A DNA stretch of 64,000 bases from Pisolithus tinctorius (Eukaryota > Basidiomycota > Agaricomycetes > Boletales > Pisolithaceae). Within the stretch, counting starts at the first letter, position 1. Each line of letters begins with the position of its first letter. The stretch spans positions 1,736,001 through 1,800,000 of the forward strand of contig JANFAH010000002.1 in assembly GCA_024663395.1 (NCBI GenBank), given 5' to 3'. Position numbers and translations under genes: made by a program. The notes beneath the pieces were generated by a model that saw only the letters and a list, made by a program, of their open reading frames with translations, was not told the DNA's origin and searched no databases. Positions 47,936-58,500 of the stretch are shown piece after piece.

Positions 47936-48105
47936 TGTCACACACCAAAGGTGTTTGGTGAGGTGGACATGGATACTGCTGATGAATGGAGATGAATAAA
48001 AGGTTCCACCATCTAGGTGCCACATAGGCACACCACCACTCACTTTCATTGTCTTTTGTGTTGGTTTTGGTTGGTTTCTGCCACTGAACTACACTTTGAC
48101 TCACA
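47936..48105 (+). repeat. Short internally deleted copy of host sequence H
   Basis: The first about 62 bases match the start of H (34050-34112) and the rest matches its end (from about 43885 to 43989). A deletion of about 1.64 kb joins them at GATGAA/AAAAGG. Flanking ACTGA at 47931-47935 recurs at 48105-48109, overlapping the last base, so it may be a separate insertion with a 5-bp duplication. Confidence 0.7.
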
Positions 48106-48229
48106 CTGAAGCCCCTTCAGGGTCAACCTGACTTGAGCCAAACCCAGCTCCTCTAGAGTTGGTGTTCTCAGCCACAGTACATCAGTTTCTTACAGCACTG
48201 TGGAAAACCTTGAACTTAGAGTACACCTT

Positions 48230-48667
48230 TCAACTCCAATTCAATGCTGTTTCAAGTGTGTAACCACCTCTGCCAAGATGCCCAGGCTCCCCAGGAGGTT
48301 TGGGAACCTTCAACTCTGACTGGATGCTTGAGGTCAAGTCATTGTCTGAAGACACCACTTCTTCCTCATCAGATGAGGTGCTAGGAGTACTGGTGGATTC
48401 AGAATGAACCTGTGAAGGGGCTTTCTTCAGGTAGGGAGATCCAAACTGCATGTCTGGAGTCTTGGAAGCTACAATGAACTCAGGGGCCAGAGTAGATTTC
48501 TGGGATTGTGCCAGAACTTCAGAGACATGCACCTTCTCTGACAAAAGTGTATGGGCTGGGGGGAGGACTTTGTCAGCAAGTAGAGCTTTTTGAATGAGAT
48601 GTTTTTCCAAAGAGCTCAAGTTGGTCAGTAAGCATAGTAGGAAATGGTGGAGGTGTGGCTGAATCAT
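48230..48667 (-). pseudogene. Gag N-terminal fragment of a Gypsy-type element
   Basis: A 145-codon minus frame from ATG at 48667. It has an acidic Ser-rich middle (SDEEEVVSSDNDL) and ends LKVPKPPGEPGHLGRGGYTL, followed by ETALNW, which resembles the start of the folded part of agaricomycete Gypsy gag proteins. It begins about 110 bases after the end of H' in the minus direction, where gag is expected behind a 5' LTR. It is truncated at 48230, close to the short H copy. Confidence 0.55.
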
Positions 48668-49599
48668 GGTTGTAGAATGGTGAAATGCTCTTAATGATGG
48701 AAGGCATAGGTGAGTACAAACAAGATGGGTGGATTGATTGATAGGGCTGTTGATTGGTTGGTCACCTGTATTTAATGCTGTGAGTCAAAGTGTGGTTCAG
48801 TGGTGAAAACCAACCAAAACTAACACAAAAGACAATGAAAGCAAGTGGTGGTGTGCCTATGTGGTACCTAGATGGTAGAACCTTTTCTTTGGGAGGGTTT
48901 TTTGCAACCTACAACACTCAAAGATGAGTGCTGAGGGTTGGGGGTGCCCCTGACAAAGAGGGAGCAGGAATGCAATAGAATGCAATGGGGTAGACTGCTG
49001 TCAGCCTACAGAAGGATGATTGATGACTTATTTTGAGGCTCTGAGCTGCACTGAGCTCAGGGAGGACTTGGAGTGAAGCATATTGATGATAGATGATGAT
49101 AAGCAAAGTAGACAATAGTTAGACCCTTAATAAAGTCTCAACTATCAAAGCTGATGAATGATTCACTGAGAGATGATAAAATGCAAGCAAGATGGGCTCT
49201 CTGATGTCTTCTTCTTTTTCAGCCATCTAAATATGGTGATTTATATACAGTGTGGGGGCATTGCCTATGGAAAACAAGGTGCAAACACTTGGTAAGTGAT
49301 TGGTAACTGATGAGTAAGGAATGTAAGTGATGGGTAATCATAGAAAGCATTGGTGAGCATTGGTAAGGATAAGTAAGCCAAAAAGCAAAGAATCAGTAAG
49401 CAAAGTCAAAAGATTGGTAAGTATTGGCAATAGGTGAGTCAAGGACAGCCAGAATGTCAAAGTGTGAGTCAAGTAATGTCAGGAACTGGGAAAGCACACT
49501 GGAATCACATTAGGGGGAGGCTGTGCATGTCACATCTCAAAGAGATTGCTTCTAGGCCAAGGTGGGGTGACAGAGAGGCAGTGCTGATCTGATGCCAAT

Positions 49600-50123
49600 T
49601 GTCAAGTTCAGGCTGTCCAGGTTGAGGCTGGACTGGAAACTGAAGTGGGTGCGAGGCTGAGGGATTGGGGTCAGGAGGAAAGATGAAGGTACAGGGGGGT
49701 GGACTGTTTGGACTTAGTGACTGAGGTTACAGCACTATTCCCTTGCATGGATCTCAGTCCAAGTCTGAGGCCAAGATGGGGTTATCAGTGTAACTTAGTT
49801 GATTTCAGACTGAAGAGTACAGGCTGAGTATCTATGAGTTTATATACTAGAGACAACTATAGTATGGAGACTGGTAATGCCAATCTTGCAAAGATTGCTA
49901 AGACAATTGGTAAGACAAGGATTAGTAATGTATGACTAATGTGATGGAGACCGGGACAGGGTGGACTGGGGACAGGACCAGGCAGGATTCAACCAAAGTG
50001 ACAGGCACTGCAAAGCAGTGTTTACTGTGCTAGGACATCTGGGGATAAGCAATTGGTGAGGCTGAGGCCAGACTGAGTGAGTGTGAGGCCAAGTCCAGCC
50101 AGGGTTGAGACATGACTATGACA
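49600..50123 (-). repeat. Element 2, 3' LTR (left in the window)
   Basis: 524 bp, equal in length to the partner at 57410. Inner segments such as GGATTAGTAATGTATGACTAA are shared exactly or nearly so; differences concentrate at TG/CA-for-CG positions. Confidence 0.92.
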
Positions 50124-50140
50124 GTATCCCCCTCTTAGGA
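50124..50140 (-). promoter_or_regulatory. Polypurine tract of element 2
   Basis: On minus the bases next to the 3' LTR read TCCTAAGAGGGGGATAC, a purine-rich priming tract in the expected place. Confidence 0.65.
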
Positions 50141-50260
50141 GTCGAACCCATGAGACCCCTGCAAGAGTGGTAGGCTGAGTCCGAAACTTTGGCTGAGTTT
50201 GAAAAATTGATACTTGTAGGCCACTAAGCCCTTTGCATCTTTCTTTCACATCCTATCCAT

Positions 50261-51359
50261 CATGTCTGATTCAAGGCTGATCACCACTACTGACAACAAC
50301 AATGAAGGCTGGGTCATCATTGACTGGACCCAGGTATCAGATGATGCCATCCAATATGATACTGACAATGAGGAGGAGACAATGAGGGCCAAGGTGAAGG
50401 AGAGGAAGAGATGAAAGGTGATTGAACAAGCCTGGCAGGAACAACAGGCTTGGCTTGAGGCTGAGAGGGTGGAGAGGGAGAAAGCCAAGGCTGAGAGGGC
50501 AGAGCAGGAGGGGGCTGAGGCCAAGAGAGCAGAGAGGGAGGCCAAGGAGAAGAAGGCATGTGAAGAGGAGGAGAGGTGGGAGGCCAAGTGCAAGCACAAG
50601 GCTGAGGCTGGCAAGGGTGATGAGGCCAGCACTGGGGGCACCAGTGGTGAGGCTGGGGGTGAGGTGAAAAGGGTGGTAATGGACCCCAGGTGAGTACATT
50701 TTTGACCTGGTGCATGTTTTCCTTCTAACCTCCTTTTTAGTTGTACTCATTGTGCCTGGGCCAAAGTTGTCTGCAAGCTCCTCATGGATGGCAACAAGAA
50801 GAGGGTTGCCTGGGTGTGCTGCAACCAGTCCAAAGGCAAGTGCTGGTGGCCTGGGGATGGGAAAGATGCCAAGGCCAGTCCCAACGCCACCTCCAAGGTC
50901 AACAAAGGGAAGAAGAGGAAGGCCAATGACAAGATGCCTGAGCCCAGGCCAAGCCAGAAGAAGTGGGTGAAATTGAAAGCAGTCAAGGTGTTGGAGATTG
51001 ACAAGCCTGAAGCTGGTGGGAGCAGGGTGAGGAAGACTGGTGCAGGGGGGTTCTTGGGTTTAGAAGACAAACTCAAGCAACTCATTGACATTGTGGGGCT
51101 TATTGCCAACAACCTGGCAGGCCTCTTCAAGCTTCAAGAGGCCATGGTTGAGAACTCAGGCCAGATTGCTGACACACTCAAGTTGATAATTGATGAGTCC
51201 TATGGCTTTGGGGTGGCAGTCACCCCCTTGGATTCAGGGTCATCTGAGCTTGACTTGGATGAGTTGTGCAAGGAGGCTGACTGGCTGCAGGCTGAGGCTG
51301 AGGGTGAAGAGGAAGAGGAAGCCAAGGGGGAGGACAAACCCATGGCTGAGTCCAAGTAG
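50261..51359 (+). pseudogene. Antisense spliced gene in element 2: coiled coil plus Zn2Cys6-like cluster
   Basis: From ATG at 50261 (MSDSRLITTTDNNNEGWVII) the frame runs through an acidic segment to one TGA at about 50412, where relatives would have a basic residue. It then enters a long Glu/Lys/Ala-rich helix (AERVEREKAKAERAEQEGAE and similar). A 51-nt intron at 50690-50740 (GTGAGT, CTAAC, TTTTTAG) joins DPS to CTHCAWAKVVC. The cluster is C-x2-C-x6-C-x12-W-x2-C-x6-C, a GAL4-type pattern with the fourth Cys replaced by Trp. A basic stretch, a hydrophobic helix (DKLKQLIDIVGLIANNLAG) and an acidic C-terminus follow to the stop at 51359. It lies between the 3' LTR and the end of integrase, opposite in direction to gag-pol. 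The single stop and lost Cys suggest recent loss of function. DNA or RNA binding is inferred only. Confidence 0.75.
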
Positions 51360-51549
51360 TACACTAGCATAGTGCCTTTGTTATCCCTGTCTGCGAATGT
51401 GATGTGTCTGGTGTCTGGTGCCCAGTGTCCAGTGCTATGTAATAAAGTAAGAGAAACAAGAAGGGGAAAACAGGGTAAGTAAGAGATCAAAGGAAAACTA
51501 GATACCAATAGGAAACAGAACAGAAACTGAGGCTGGTTGAAGCCAGTCC

Positions 51550-54500
51550 TCATTGGAAAGGGCTGGGTTTATTGGGGTAGCATGAATGGAACTCCTGTAC
51601 AAGTTCAGACACATTGTCTAACTCAGTGGTGGGTACCCAAGTAGTTTCTTTGTCAGTCCCCTCATAGCCAGTCCAACAGACTAAGTATTGAAGCCAACAC
51701 TGGCGATGCTGGTCAACCTTGGAGTTGAGGATTTTGGCCACCTCAAACTCTAGTTCACCATCAACTTTGACTGGTGGGGGTGGTGGCTGAGTCCAGTTTG
51801 GGATGGTATTAGGGATGGCTGGTTTGAGTTGGGAAATGTGGAAGACCAGATGTACTGTGCACATTGAGTCCAGCAGGCACAGTGTGAACAAATGGGTACT
51901 GGCCTGAGCTATGACCAGATATGGTCCAAGGTTTTTCTCTGAGAGTTTCTTGGAAGGCCAGGTTGACCAAAAGTACTTGGCTTTGACATATACTTGGTCA
52001 CTGACCTTGAAGTCTGGGGCCAGCATGCATTTAGCATCAGCTGGGCCTTGATGGTGCTGTTGTGCTAGGGTCATTTCTTCCTGTAGGTATTGATGCAGCG
52101 AGTCTAAATCGACTGCATAGTCATGAGCCTGAGTGGAGGTAAGGTCATGCTCCAGGTACACCAAGATATTTGGATGGTATCCCTTATTAGCAAAGAACAG
52201 AGAGACACCAGTGGTAGCACTAGGGGCATTATTGTAAGCAAACTCGGCCAGGGGCAGTAGTTTGGCCCAGTTGTCCTGCTGGTAGTTGCAGTACACTTGG
52301 AGGTATTGCTCAAGAGTTTGGTTGGTCCTTTTGGTCTGACCATCACCTTCAGGGTGGTAGCCCAAGGTGAAGTGCAAGCGCATGTCTAAAGCCTTACCAA
52401 GTGACCAGAAGAAATGAGATACGAACTCCAAGCCTCAGTCTGAGGTTACATGGGCTGGCACTCTGCTTTGAAAAGACATGGAGTAAGAAGAGTTTGGCAA
52501 GTTCTGGGGCTGTGATAGTGTCATGGGTTGGGATGAATATGGCCTGCTTGGAAAGCTGGTCAACTACTATGAGGATGGCTGTGAAGCCAGTTGAGGCTGG
52601 GAGTTGCTCAATGAAATCAATAGATATGGAACTCCACAGTTTCTCCAGCACTGGGAGTTGCTTGAGGAGGCTGTAAGGCCAATGGCAGGGAACCTTAGCC
52701 TGAGCACAGGCCATGCAAGACTGGACATAGTCTTTAACAAATGTCCTGAGGCCAGACCAGGTATATTCATGCCATATGAGCTCTAAAGTACAGTTTTGGC
52801 CAAAGTGGCCAGACAGAGGGTGGTCATGCTTGAGGCGCAAGACCCTAAGGCGAAGGTTGTTTGAGTCTGGCATGTAGATCCTTCAATCAAGCCAAAGGAA
52901 GCCAGTGTCATCTACTGACCACCAGGGATCAGACATGTCAGACAGGCAGATTTGTGAGACCAGGTTGTCTGGCAGTGCAGTCAGGATATCATTGTGAAGT
53001 TTCTCTATATCCATCAGTGCAACTGCTCGTAAGACTGGGTACTCGAGGTAGGTTGTGCAAAGGGAGACTGCTAGTTGCTCCTGGGTGAAGACCAGTCTCA
53101 GGTTTTGCAGGTTCACTCAGGCATAGCTGCTATCCCCCTCTTTGGGGTAGATGTCCCATCATCTAGTTAGGGCATTGGGCTTAGCCCCAAGCTTACCAGG
53201 CTTGAATCTAATGATCATATTGAACTGAGAAAGGAATTCTGACCAGCAAGCTTGGCAGCAGGTGAGTACTTTAGAGGTAGAGAAGTACTTGAGGTTCTTG
53301 TGGTTGGTAACAATGTTGACTGGTGAGGCCAAGCCCTCAAGGTAGTGGTGCCAGGTCCAGAATGCTTCAAAAATTGCAAGCAATTCCTTATCATGGGTAT
53401 CACAGTTCAACTCTGGGGTGGTCAGAGTTTGGGAGTAGAATGCAACCAGATGAATCTGGCCATCGCTGCAAGTGATAGACAGAATGCCAGTGATGGCATA
53501 GTCTGATGCATTGGTCTCAATGGTGATGGGAACCCCAGGGATGAAATGAGTTAAGACTGGCACAGTGGTGAAGGCAGCCTTGAGGGTATTAAATGACCAG
53601 TGGCACTCCTTGGAGAAGTTCCAAGGAGCACCCTTGTGGGTAAGCTGAGTCAGTGGTATGATGATGTCTGAATAATTAAAGATAAACTGGCAATAGAACT
53701 TAGCAAAGCCAAGGAAGGATTGTATGTCCTTGACCTTGTGAGGCTTGGGCCAGTCACAGATGGTCTGGACCTTTTCCTTTGACATCATGAGGCCAGCAGG
53801 GGAAAGGTGGAATCCAAGGTATTTGACTGAGTCCAAGTGAAACTCACATTTCTCTGGCTTCACATAAAGGCTGTGAAGCTGAAGCTGGCAGTGTACCTCT
53901 CAGACATGCTGCTTGTGAGACTCCTTATCTCCAGAGTAGATCAAAATGTCATCTAGGTAGACAACCACACAGACATCCAACATATCCACAAAGATAGTGT
54001 TGACAAAGTGCTGGAAAGTGGCCAGAGCATTGGTGAGGCCAAAGGGCATTACCAGCCACTCATAGGATCCATACCAAGTCCAAAATGCAGTCTTCCATTC
54101 ATCACCTGGGGCAATCTGGATGAGATGGTAAGCATGCTGAAGATCAATTTTAGTATAGATCTTGGCTCAGCTTGGTGAATCTAAGAGGTCAGAGATGAGC
54201 AGGAGTGGGTAGTGGTCCTTCTTAGTGATTTTGTTCAGACTGCAGAAGTCTACACAAAGCCAGAGGGAGCCATCCCTCTTTTTGACAAAGAGGACCAGTG
54301 CAGCATAGGGGGAAGAGGTTGGCTGAATGAAACTGGTAGTGAGGTTTTCATTGATGAAAGTCCAGAGAGCTTGGAGCTCAACCAGGGACAGCGAGTAGAT
54401 GGTGCTGAGGGGTGGGGTTGTTCCTTCTTCAAGCTCTATCTTCAGGTCATACTCCCAGTGAGGTGGGAGTGCTGAGGCCTTGGCCTTGCTGAATACATCA

Positions 54501-54980
54501 GCAAAGTTGTGGTACTCTTCCAGGACATTGGGTAAAGCCAGAGGAGGGGAAGCTGAGGCCAATTGGGCTTGAGCTGAGTCTGAGGGGTGGAGCTGAAGTT
54601 GGAACTGGACAGACCCTTCTAGTTTGCAGGTGTGCACAAAGGTGGCTGCATTAATTAGGGAAATGAGAGGGGCCTTCAGGGGGGTGTGAGCCAGGGAGTT
54701 GGAGACCAGTACAGATGGCACAAGGCTGGGTTGGTCACTAGGACCAGAGTCAGGAAGGCCAGTGGGGACTGGGCTTACAGGGGGTGTCAACAGGGTTGGC
54801 ATCCCTTGTGCAGGAGTCTGGAAAGTTAGACTGCCCAATACCCAATCAATCAACAGATTGTAGTGGGTGAGCCAGTCGCATCCGAGGACTATCCTACACT
54901 CAGAATCCAACAGGGCTAAAAACAGGGTTACTGGTGTGACATTGCCAGACACAAAGCAGATATTGACATCTACTGCTTGG
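51550..54980 (-). pseudogene. Element 2 pol: RT, RNase H, integrase, chromodomain
   Basis: Minus-strand order: the post-protease stretch (54952, LDSECRIVLGCDWLTHYN), RT with LFVKKRDGSLWLCVDFCSLN and catalytic YLDD at 53948-53959, and RNase H at about 53550-53200, where the first catalytic position reads ETNASDYA (Asn where Asp is normal; ACC-AAT from ACC-GAT is a CpG change). Integrase follows from 52873 (HDHPLSGHFG, then CMACAQAK; SIDFIEQLPASTGF) and 52431-51550 (YHPEGDGQTKRTNQTLEQYL). The C-terminus holds a chromodomain (VAKILNSKVDQHRQC, LQYLVCWTGYEG). Stops near 54166, 53900 and 52880 and a frame change near 52400 disable it. Confidence 0.93.
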
Positions 54981-55042
54981 GTTATGATAAAGGTGGATGT
55001 TCCATTGAAAAGCCAGAGTTAGATTGGGGAGACCGAGCATGG

Positions 55043-55756
55043 TGTCATAACCGTGTGTTCATCATAGGTCTTTGCTCACTCCGCAACCTTTTCCACCGGT
55101 CATCCACTCACTCTGTGCCAACTCTGCCCAACTTCTGTTGGTTGCGAACCATCTCTGCTCCGACTGCTGTTGGACTTGTGTTGCTCTCCTACCGGACTGA
55201 GTGGTCCATTCTCTGAGGGGTCATGTGACTACCTTCGCAGTCAGGTACTCCACAGTGCACTCACCGCATGGTCCAGTGCCTGGACTGTTTCCTTTTCTGG
55301 ATGTTCTGTGTTACCCATTTGTATGTCCTCTGTCTACCCTTCATTCATTGTCCAGGAAATTTTACTTGAAAATTTATGAGTCTCCATATGTCAGTTCCGA
55401 TTCCGATTACTGTACCTCCGTAGCAGTATAAAAGCATGTACTGTACTCCACTGTTCTTCAGTATGAATATCAACTTAGTTCCTACTCCCTCTGATTCCAT
55501 CTTCTGTCTGTCGGAGTTATCTCTGACTCTCTGTCTGTACTCTCCCTCTGAAATATGAGGGCTGAGATCGTGCAAGGGGGTAGCGCATGAGCTAAACCCG
55601 ACGCCCTCACTCCGCTCCACCTTTGCTTTGGCGGTCTTCATTCCTGCCGACACTCTGCTAGTCGGAGTTCTGTTCTTCTGTGTCAGACTTGCTTCCGGAC
55701 CCTCCTCTAGACCTTGTTTAGCATCGGAGTTGGTCGGAGTAGGCCTGGACTTGACA
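55043..55756. mobile_element. CpG-rich solo LTR inside element 2
   Basis: 714 bp beginning TGTCATAACCGTG and ending CTGGACTTGACA on plus. It is flanked by CATGG at 55038-55042 and 55757-55761. It splits the protease region: DSGFTHCFIDDQFANQHSFT is on one side and the strand leading to VDVNICFVSGNVT on the other. TG...CA ends, a 5-bp duplication and no coding sequence fit a solo LTR. It is rich in CpG (for example CCGGTCATCC, CTCCGACC), unlike its host. Its termini resemble those of element 2 but the body differs, so it belongs to another family. Confidence 0.85.
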
Positions 55757-55761
55757 CATGG

Positions 55762-55982
55762 GGTAAATGAATGTTGATTAGCAAATTGATCATCTATAAA
55801 ACAATGGGTGAAGCCAGAGTCCACTAAAGTATGAAGCTGAGGAAATTCTGGGTTTTCTAATGTGACATAGGGGGTTAAAGAGTTTGGACTGGAAAGAGCA
55901 GATGTGTTGAGATGAGCCTCCAAGTTTGCACAACCAGAGTCAATGCAGCTCCCAGATTGTGCAGAGTCCTGGGAGCTGCTAC
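55762..55982 (-). pseudogene. Element 2 protease, N-terminal part
   Basis: Minus frame from about 55923 contains LVDSGFTHCFID, the active-site motif of a retropepsin (DSG), about 60 codons after the gag end. The solo LTR interrupts it after HSFTP, and the remainder continues left of 55038. Confidence 0.8.
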
Positions 55983-57371
55983 CTATTTTTTTGTCTTGGG
56001 GGTAGAACTTGAGCCTGAGGCCAGTGTGGCCTCAGTGGTGGCTGCAGTGCAAGCCTTGGCCTTTCTGGCTTTCTTGGGGCATTTATCAGCGAAGTGACCA
56101 GACCCTCCACAGAACATGCAGAGGTTTCCATCTATGTGATGCTTGTGTTCTTCTGGGGTGAGCTTCCCATCCTTCCTGAGTTTGCTAGGCTTGGGCTTGG
56201 ACAAGTTGCTGTTATTACCTGGCTTCAATGAAGCTGGCTTGGACTGGGTGGAACCAGTGTTGTTGTTGTTGCTGGTCTTGGCTTTCTCTTGACCAGTCTT
56301 GGCTTGATTGCTGTTGTCAGAGCCTCCAGACTTATTGTTGCTGGAGTTGGACAAGCCTTGGTGCTTACTTGCCCATTGGATTTCTTCTTTGTGCTCCCAA
56401 TAATGTGCATCTATCTCTTGGGTGAGGTGGCAGAGCTTGTGTAGAGTCTGGGGCTTGCCAACTTGACAGACTTCATCCTTAATCCAGTCTGGGAGCCTGG
56501 AGTAGAAGTGGTGATGCAGTGCACCATCTCCATAGCCCCAGACTTGTGAAGCAAGTCAGTTGAAGTCTACTACATATTTGTTTATGTGCTGAGTATCCTT
56601 CATATGTAAGTGGTTGAGCTGACTCTTGGCATCAGTGACCAGATTGTGGGGGCTGAAGGTGGTTTGTAACTCTAGGATGAACTCCCTCCAGGAGTCCATC
56701 CAGAGAGGCTGGTCATCAGGGTCATTGAGTCTGAGCAAGTCTGGCTCGAACCATTCTAAGGCCATACCTTTGAGGTAGGACTGGGCGAAGATGACCTTGG
56801 CATGGTTGGTCCTGAAAGCCTGGGGATGGTCTTGAAAATTAAGTTCACACTGGATGAAGAAAGTGCAAAGTTTCTTGGGGTTGGTACCATCGAAAGTGTT
56901 GGGCTTGTGCAACTTGGTCCTGCTTGAGGACTCAGGACTAGTGTGGGCATTATGAGCCAACAGTTTGATGGCTGCTGCAAGGTTATCCAGGACTGTAATG
57001 GCAGGTTCAGTGTCTGGATCTGGGAAGCCTGGATCATCCTCCAGATCATTATCTTCCAGATTATCATCACCTGGCCCATCATCACTGGGACCATTGCCAG
57101 GGTCATCCTCATCAGGGTTATTATCATCATTGTTGCCTGGCCCATCATTGCTGGGGTCATCCTCAGGGATGGGAGCAGTGGGACAACATGGTGTGGGGGT
57201 ATTGGATGTGCAGGCTGAAAAGCCCCTGAAAGGACTAATGGGATCTGGAGAGCGCCTAGTGGTGCCCAAGGCAGCTAGTGCTGTCTTGTGGCAAGTCCCA
57301 CTGGCTGAAGCAGAGTCAGGGTTGGTGGCAGAACAGCCATGGGGAGGTTGGAAACAAGTTTTGGTTGCCAT
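55983..57371 (-). pseudogene. Element 2 gag
   Basis: From ATG at 57371 the frame encodes a Pro-rich start, a long acidic Asp/Asn/Gly/Pro-rich linker (NDDNNPDEDDPGNGPSDDGP) and a capsid-like core (KVIFAQSYLKGMALEWFEPD; LVTDAKSQLNHLHM). A TGA at 56556-56558, reading FN-stop-LASQV, is where Arg is expected. The frame then continues to 55983 with a Ser/Asn/Lys-rich region and a CCHC knuckle, CMFCGGSGHFADKC (about 56080-56121). Apart from that stop it is open. Confidence 0.88.
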
Positions 57372-57409
57372 GGTGTGTTAGACCCACGCAAGTGGAGAGT
57401 CTGAAATAC

Positions 57410-57933
57410 TGTCAAGTTTGGGCTGTCTGGGTTGAGGCCAGACCAGAGACCAAAGCAGGTGTGAGGCTGAGGGGTCAGGGTCAGGAGGAAAGATGAAGGT
57501 ACAGGGGGGTGGACTGTTTGGACTTAGTGACTGAGGTTACAGTGCTATTCCCTTGCATGGATCTCAGTCTGAGTCTGAGGCTGAGACAGGGTTATCAGGG
57601 TAACTTAGTTGATTTCAGACTGAAGAGTACAGGCCAAGTATCTACCAGTTTATATACTAGAGACGACTATAGTATGGAAACTGGTAATGCCAGTCTCACA
57701 AAGATTGCTAAGACAATTGGTAAGACAAGGATTAGTAATGTATGACTAATGTGATGGAGACCGGGACAGGGTGGACTGGGGACAGGACCAGGCAGGATTC
57801 AACCAAAGTGACAGGCACTGCAAAGCAGTGTTTACTGCGCTAGGACATCTGGGGATAAGCAATTGGCAAGGCCAAGGCCAGACTGAGTGAGTGTGAGGCC
57901 AAGTCTGGCTGGGGTCAAGACACAACTATGACA
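57410..57933 (-). repeat. Element 2, 5' LTR (right in the window)
   Basis: 524 bp, the partner of 49600-50123. On minus, the internal sequence next to it (57409 downward) reads GTATTTCAGACTCTCCACTT; a primer-binding site is expected here but I could not match a tRNA. Confidence 0.92.
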
Positions 57934-58500
57934 CCAATATAGTACATCCAAAAGCAGACAGGGTGAGTCAGATGTCAACAGGGGTCAAGCTTTGGGGGTC
58001 TGTGGGGTGAGAGGAGCATAGGGGATCACAACTTTCCCCCCCAAACCATCCTCTCAGTGAGGCAAATAAAAACTTCATGAATGAGACTCTGTTGGAAGAG
58101 AGGATGAAGAGGGAGCATCTTCTGCTCTATCTTGCAACAAGGAGGCAAGATGTGCATCATACTCATCATGGATGCAATCAGGGAGAGTGGAGAACAGTAG
58201 ATTATACTGTAGCTGTCACAATTTTGGAAGAATGACAGATGAGATTGGTATGAAGATGTTGCAGGGAGCAGGGAGGAAGGATCCATATATTTCTTGGACT
58301 GGAGAGACTGAAATGACCACATAAGACCTTTCCAAGTGAATGACAGACCTGAGGTGACCAAAGAACATCCTCCTAGAGGTCATACTGACAAAAATAATGT
58401 GCTGTCCAAGCCAGATGGGCTGAGAGGGGGCAGATGAGGATGGGATGTACCAGGACACTTCAGGATGGAAGCTGGTAGGGAGCCCATGCACCTGGTTAGG

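Larger units (their letters stand above)
49600..57933 (-). mobile_element. Element 2: full-length chromodomain Ty3/Gypsy retrotransposon, 8334 bp
   Basis: Two 524-bp LTRs (49600-50123 and 57410-57933; TGTCAAGTT...CTATGACA) enclose gag and pol on minus and an additional gene on plus. CCAAT flanks it at 49595-49599 and 57934-57938, and the same site is uninterrupted in H (ATATTGGCATCAG near 43172). The C-terminal chromodomain makes it a chromovirus, but of a different family from element 1. A 714-bp solo LTR is inserted at the protease. Confidence 0.95.
48779..58500 (-). mobile_element. Host sequence H' (inverted copy of H), split by element 2
   Basis: Reading minus, 58500-57934 plus 49599-48779 matches H over about its last 1.4 kb. 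The 65-codon frame at 48918-49115 (minus) gives the same protein as 43653-43850 (plus). H' lacks element 1 and preserves its empty site near 58042-58046. Beyond about 58500 the match to H is lost. Confidence 0.85.

Noticed and set aside
34050..48105. H and the short copy at 47936 as the two LTRs of one element around the pol relic
   Set aside because: The flanks do not match (CATGT before H, CTGAA after the short copy), and the short copy has its own possible ACTGA duplication. Not excluded, but not supported.
50246..50750. Three overlapping minus-strand Pro/Leu/Ser-rich ORFs of about 130 codons
   Set aside because: They are the complement of the Glu/Lys-rich helix of the plus-strand zinc-cluster gene. 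Codon use and the intron support the plus strand.
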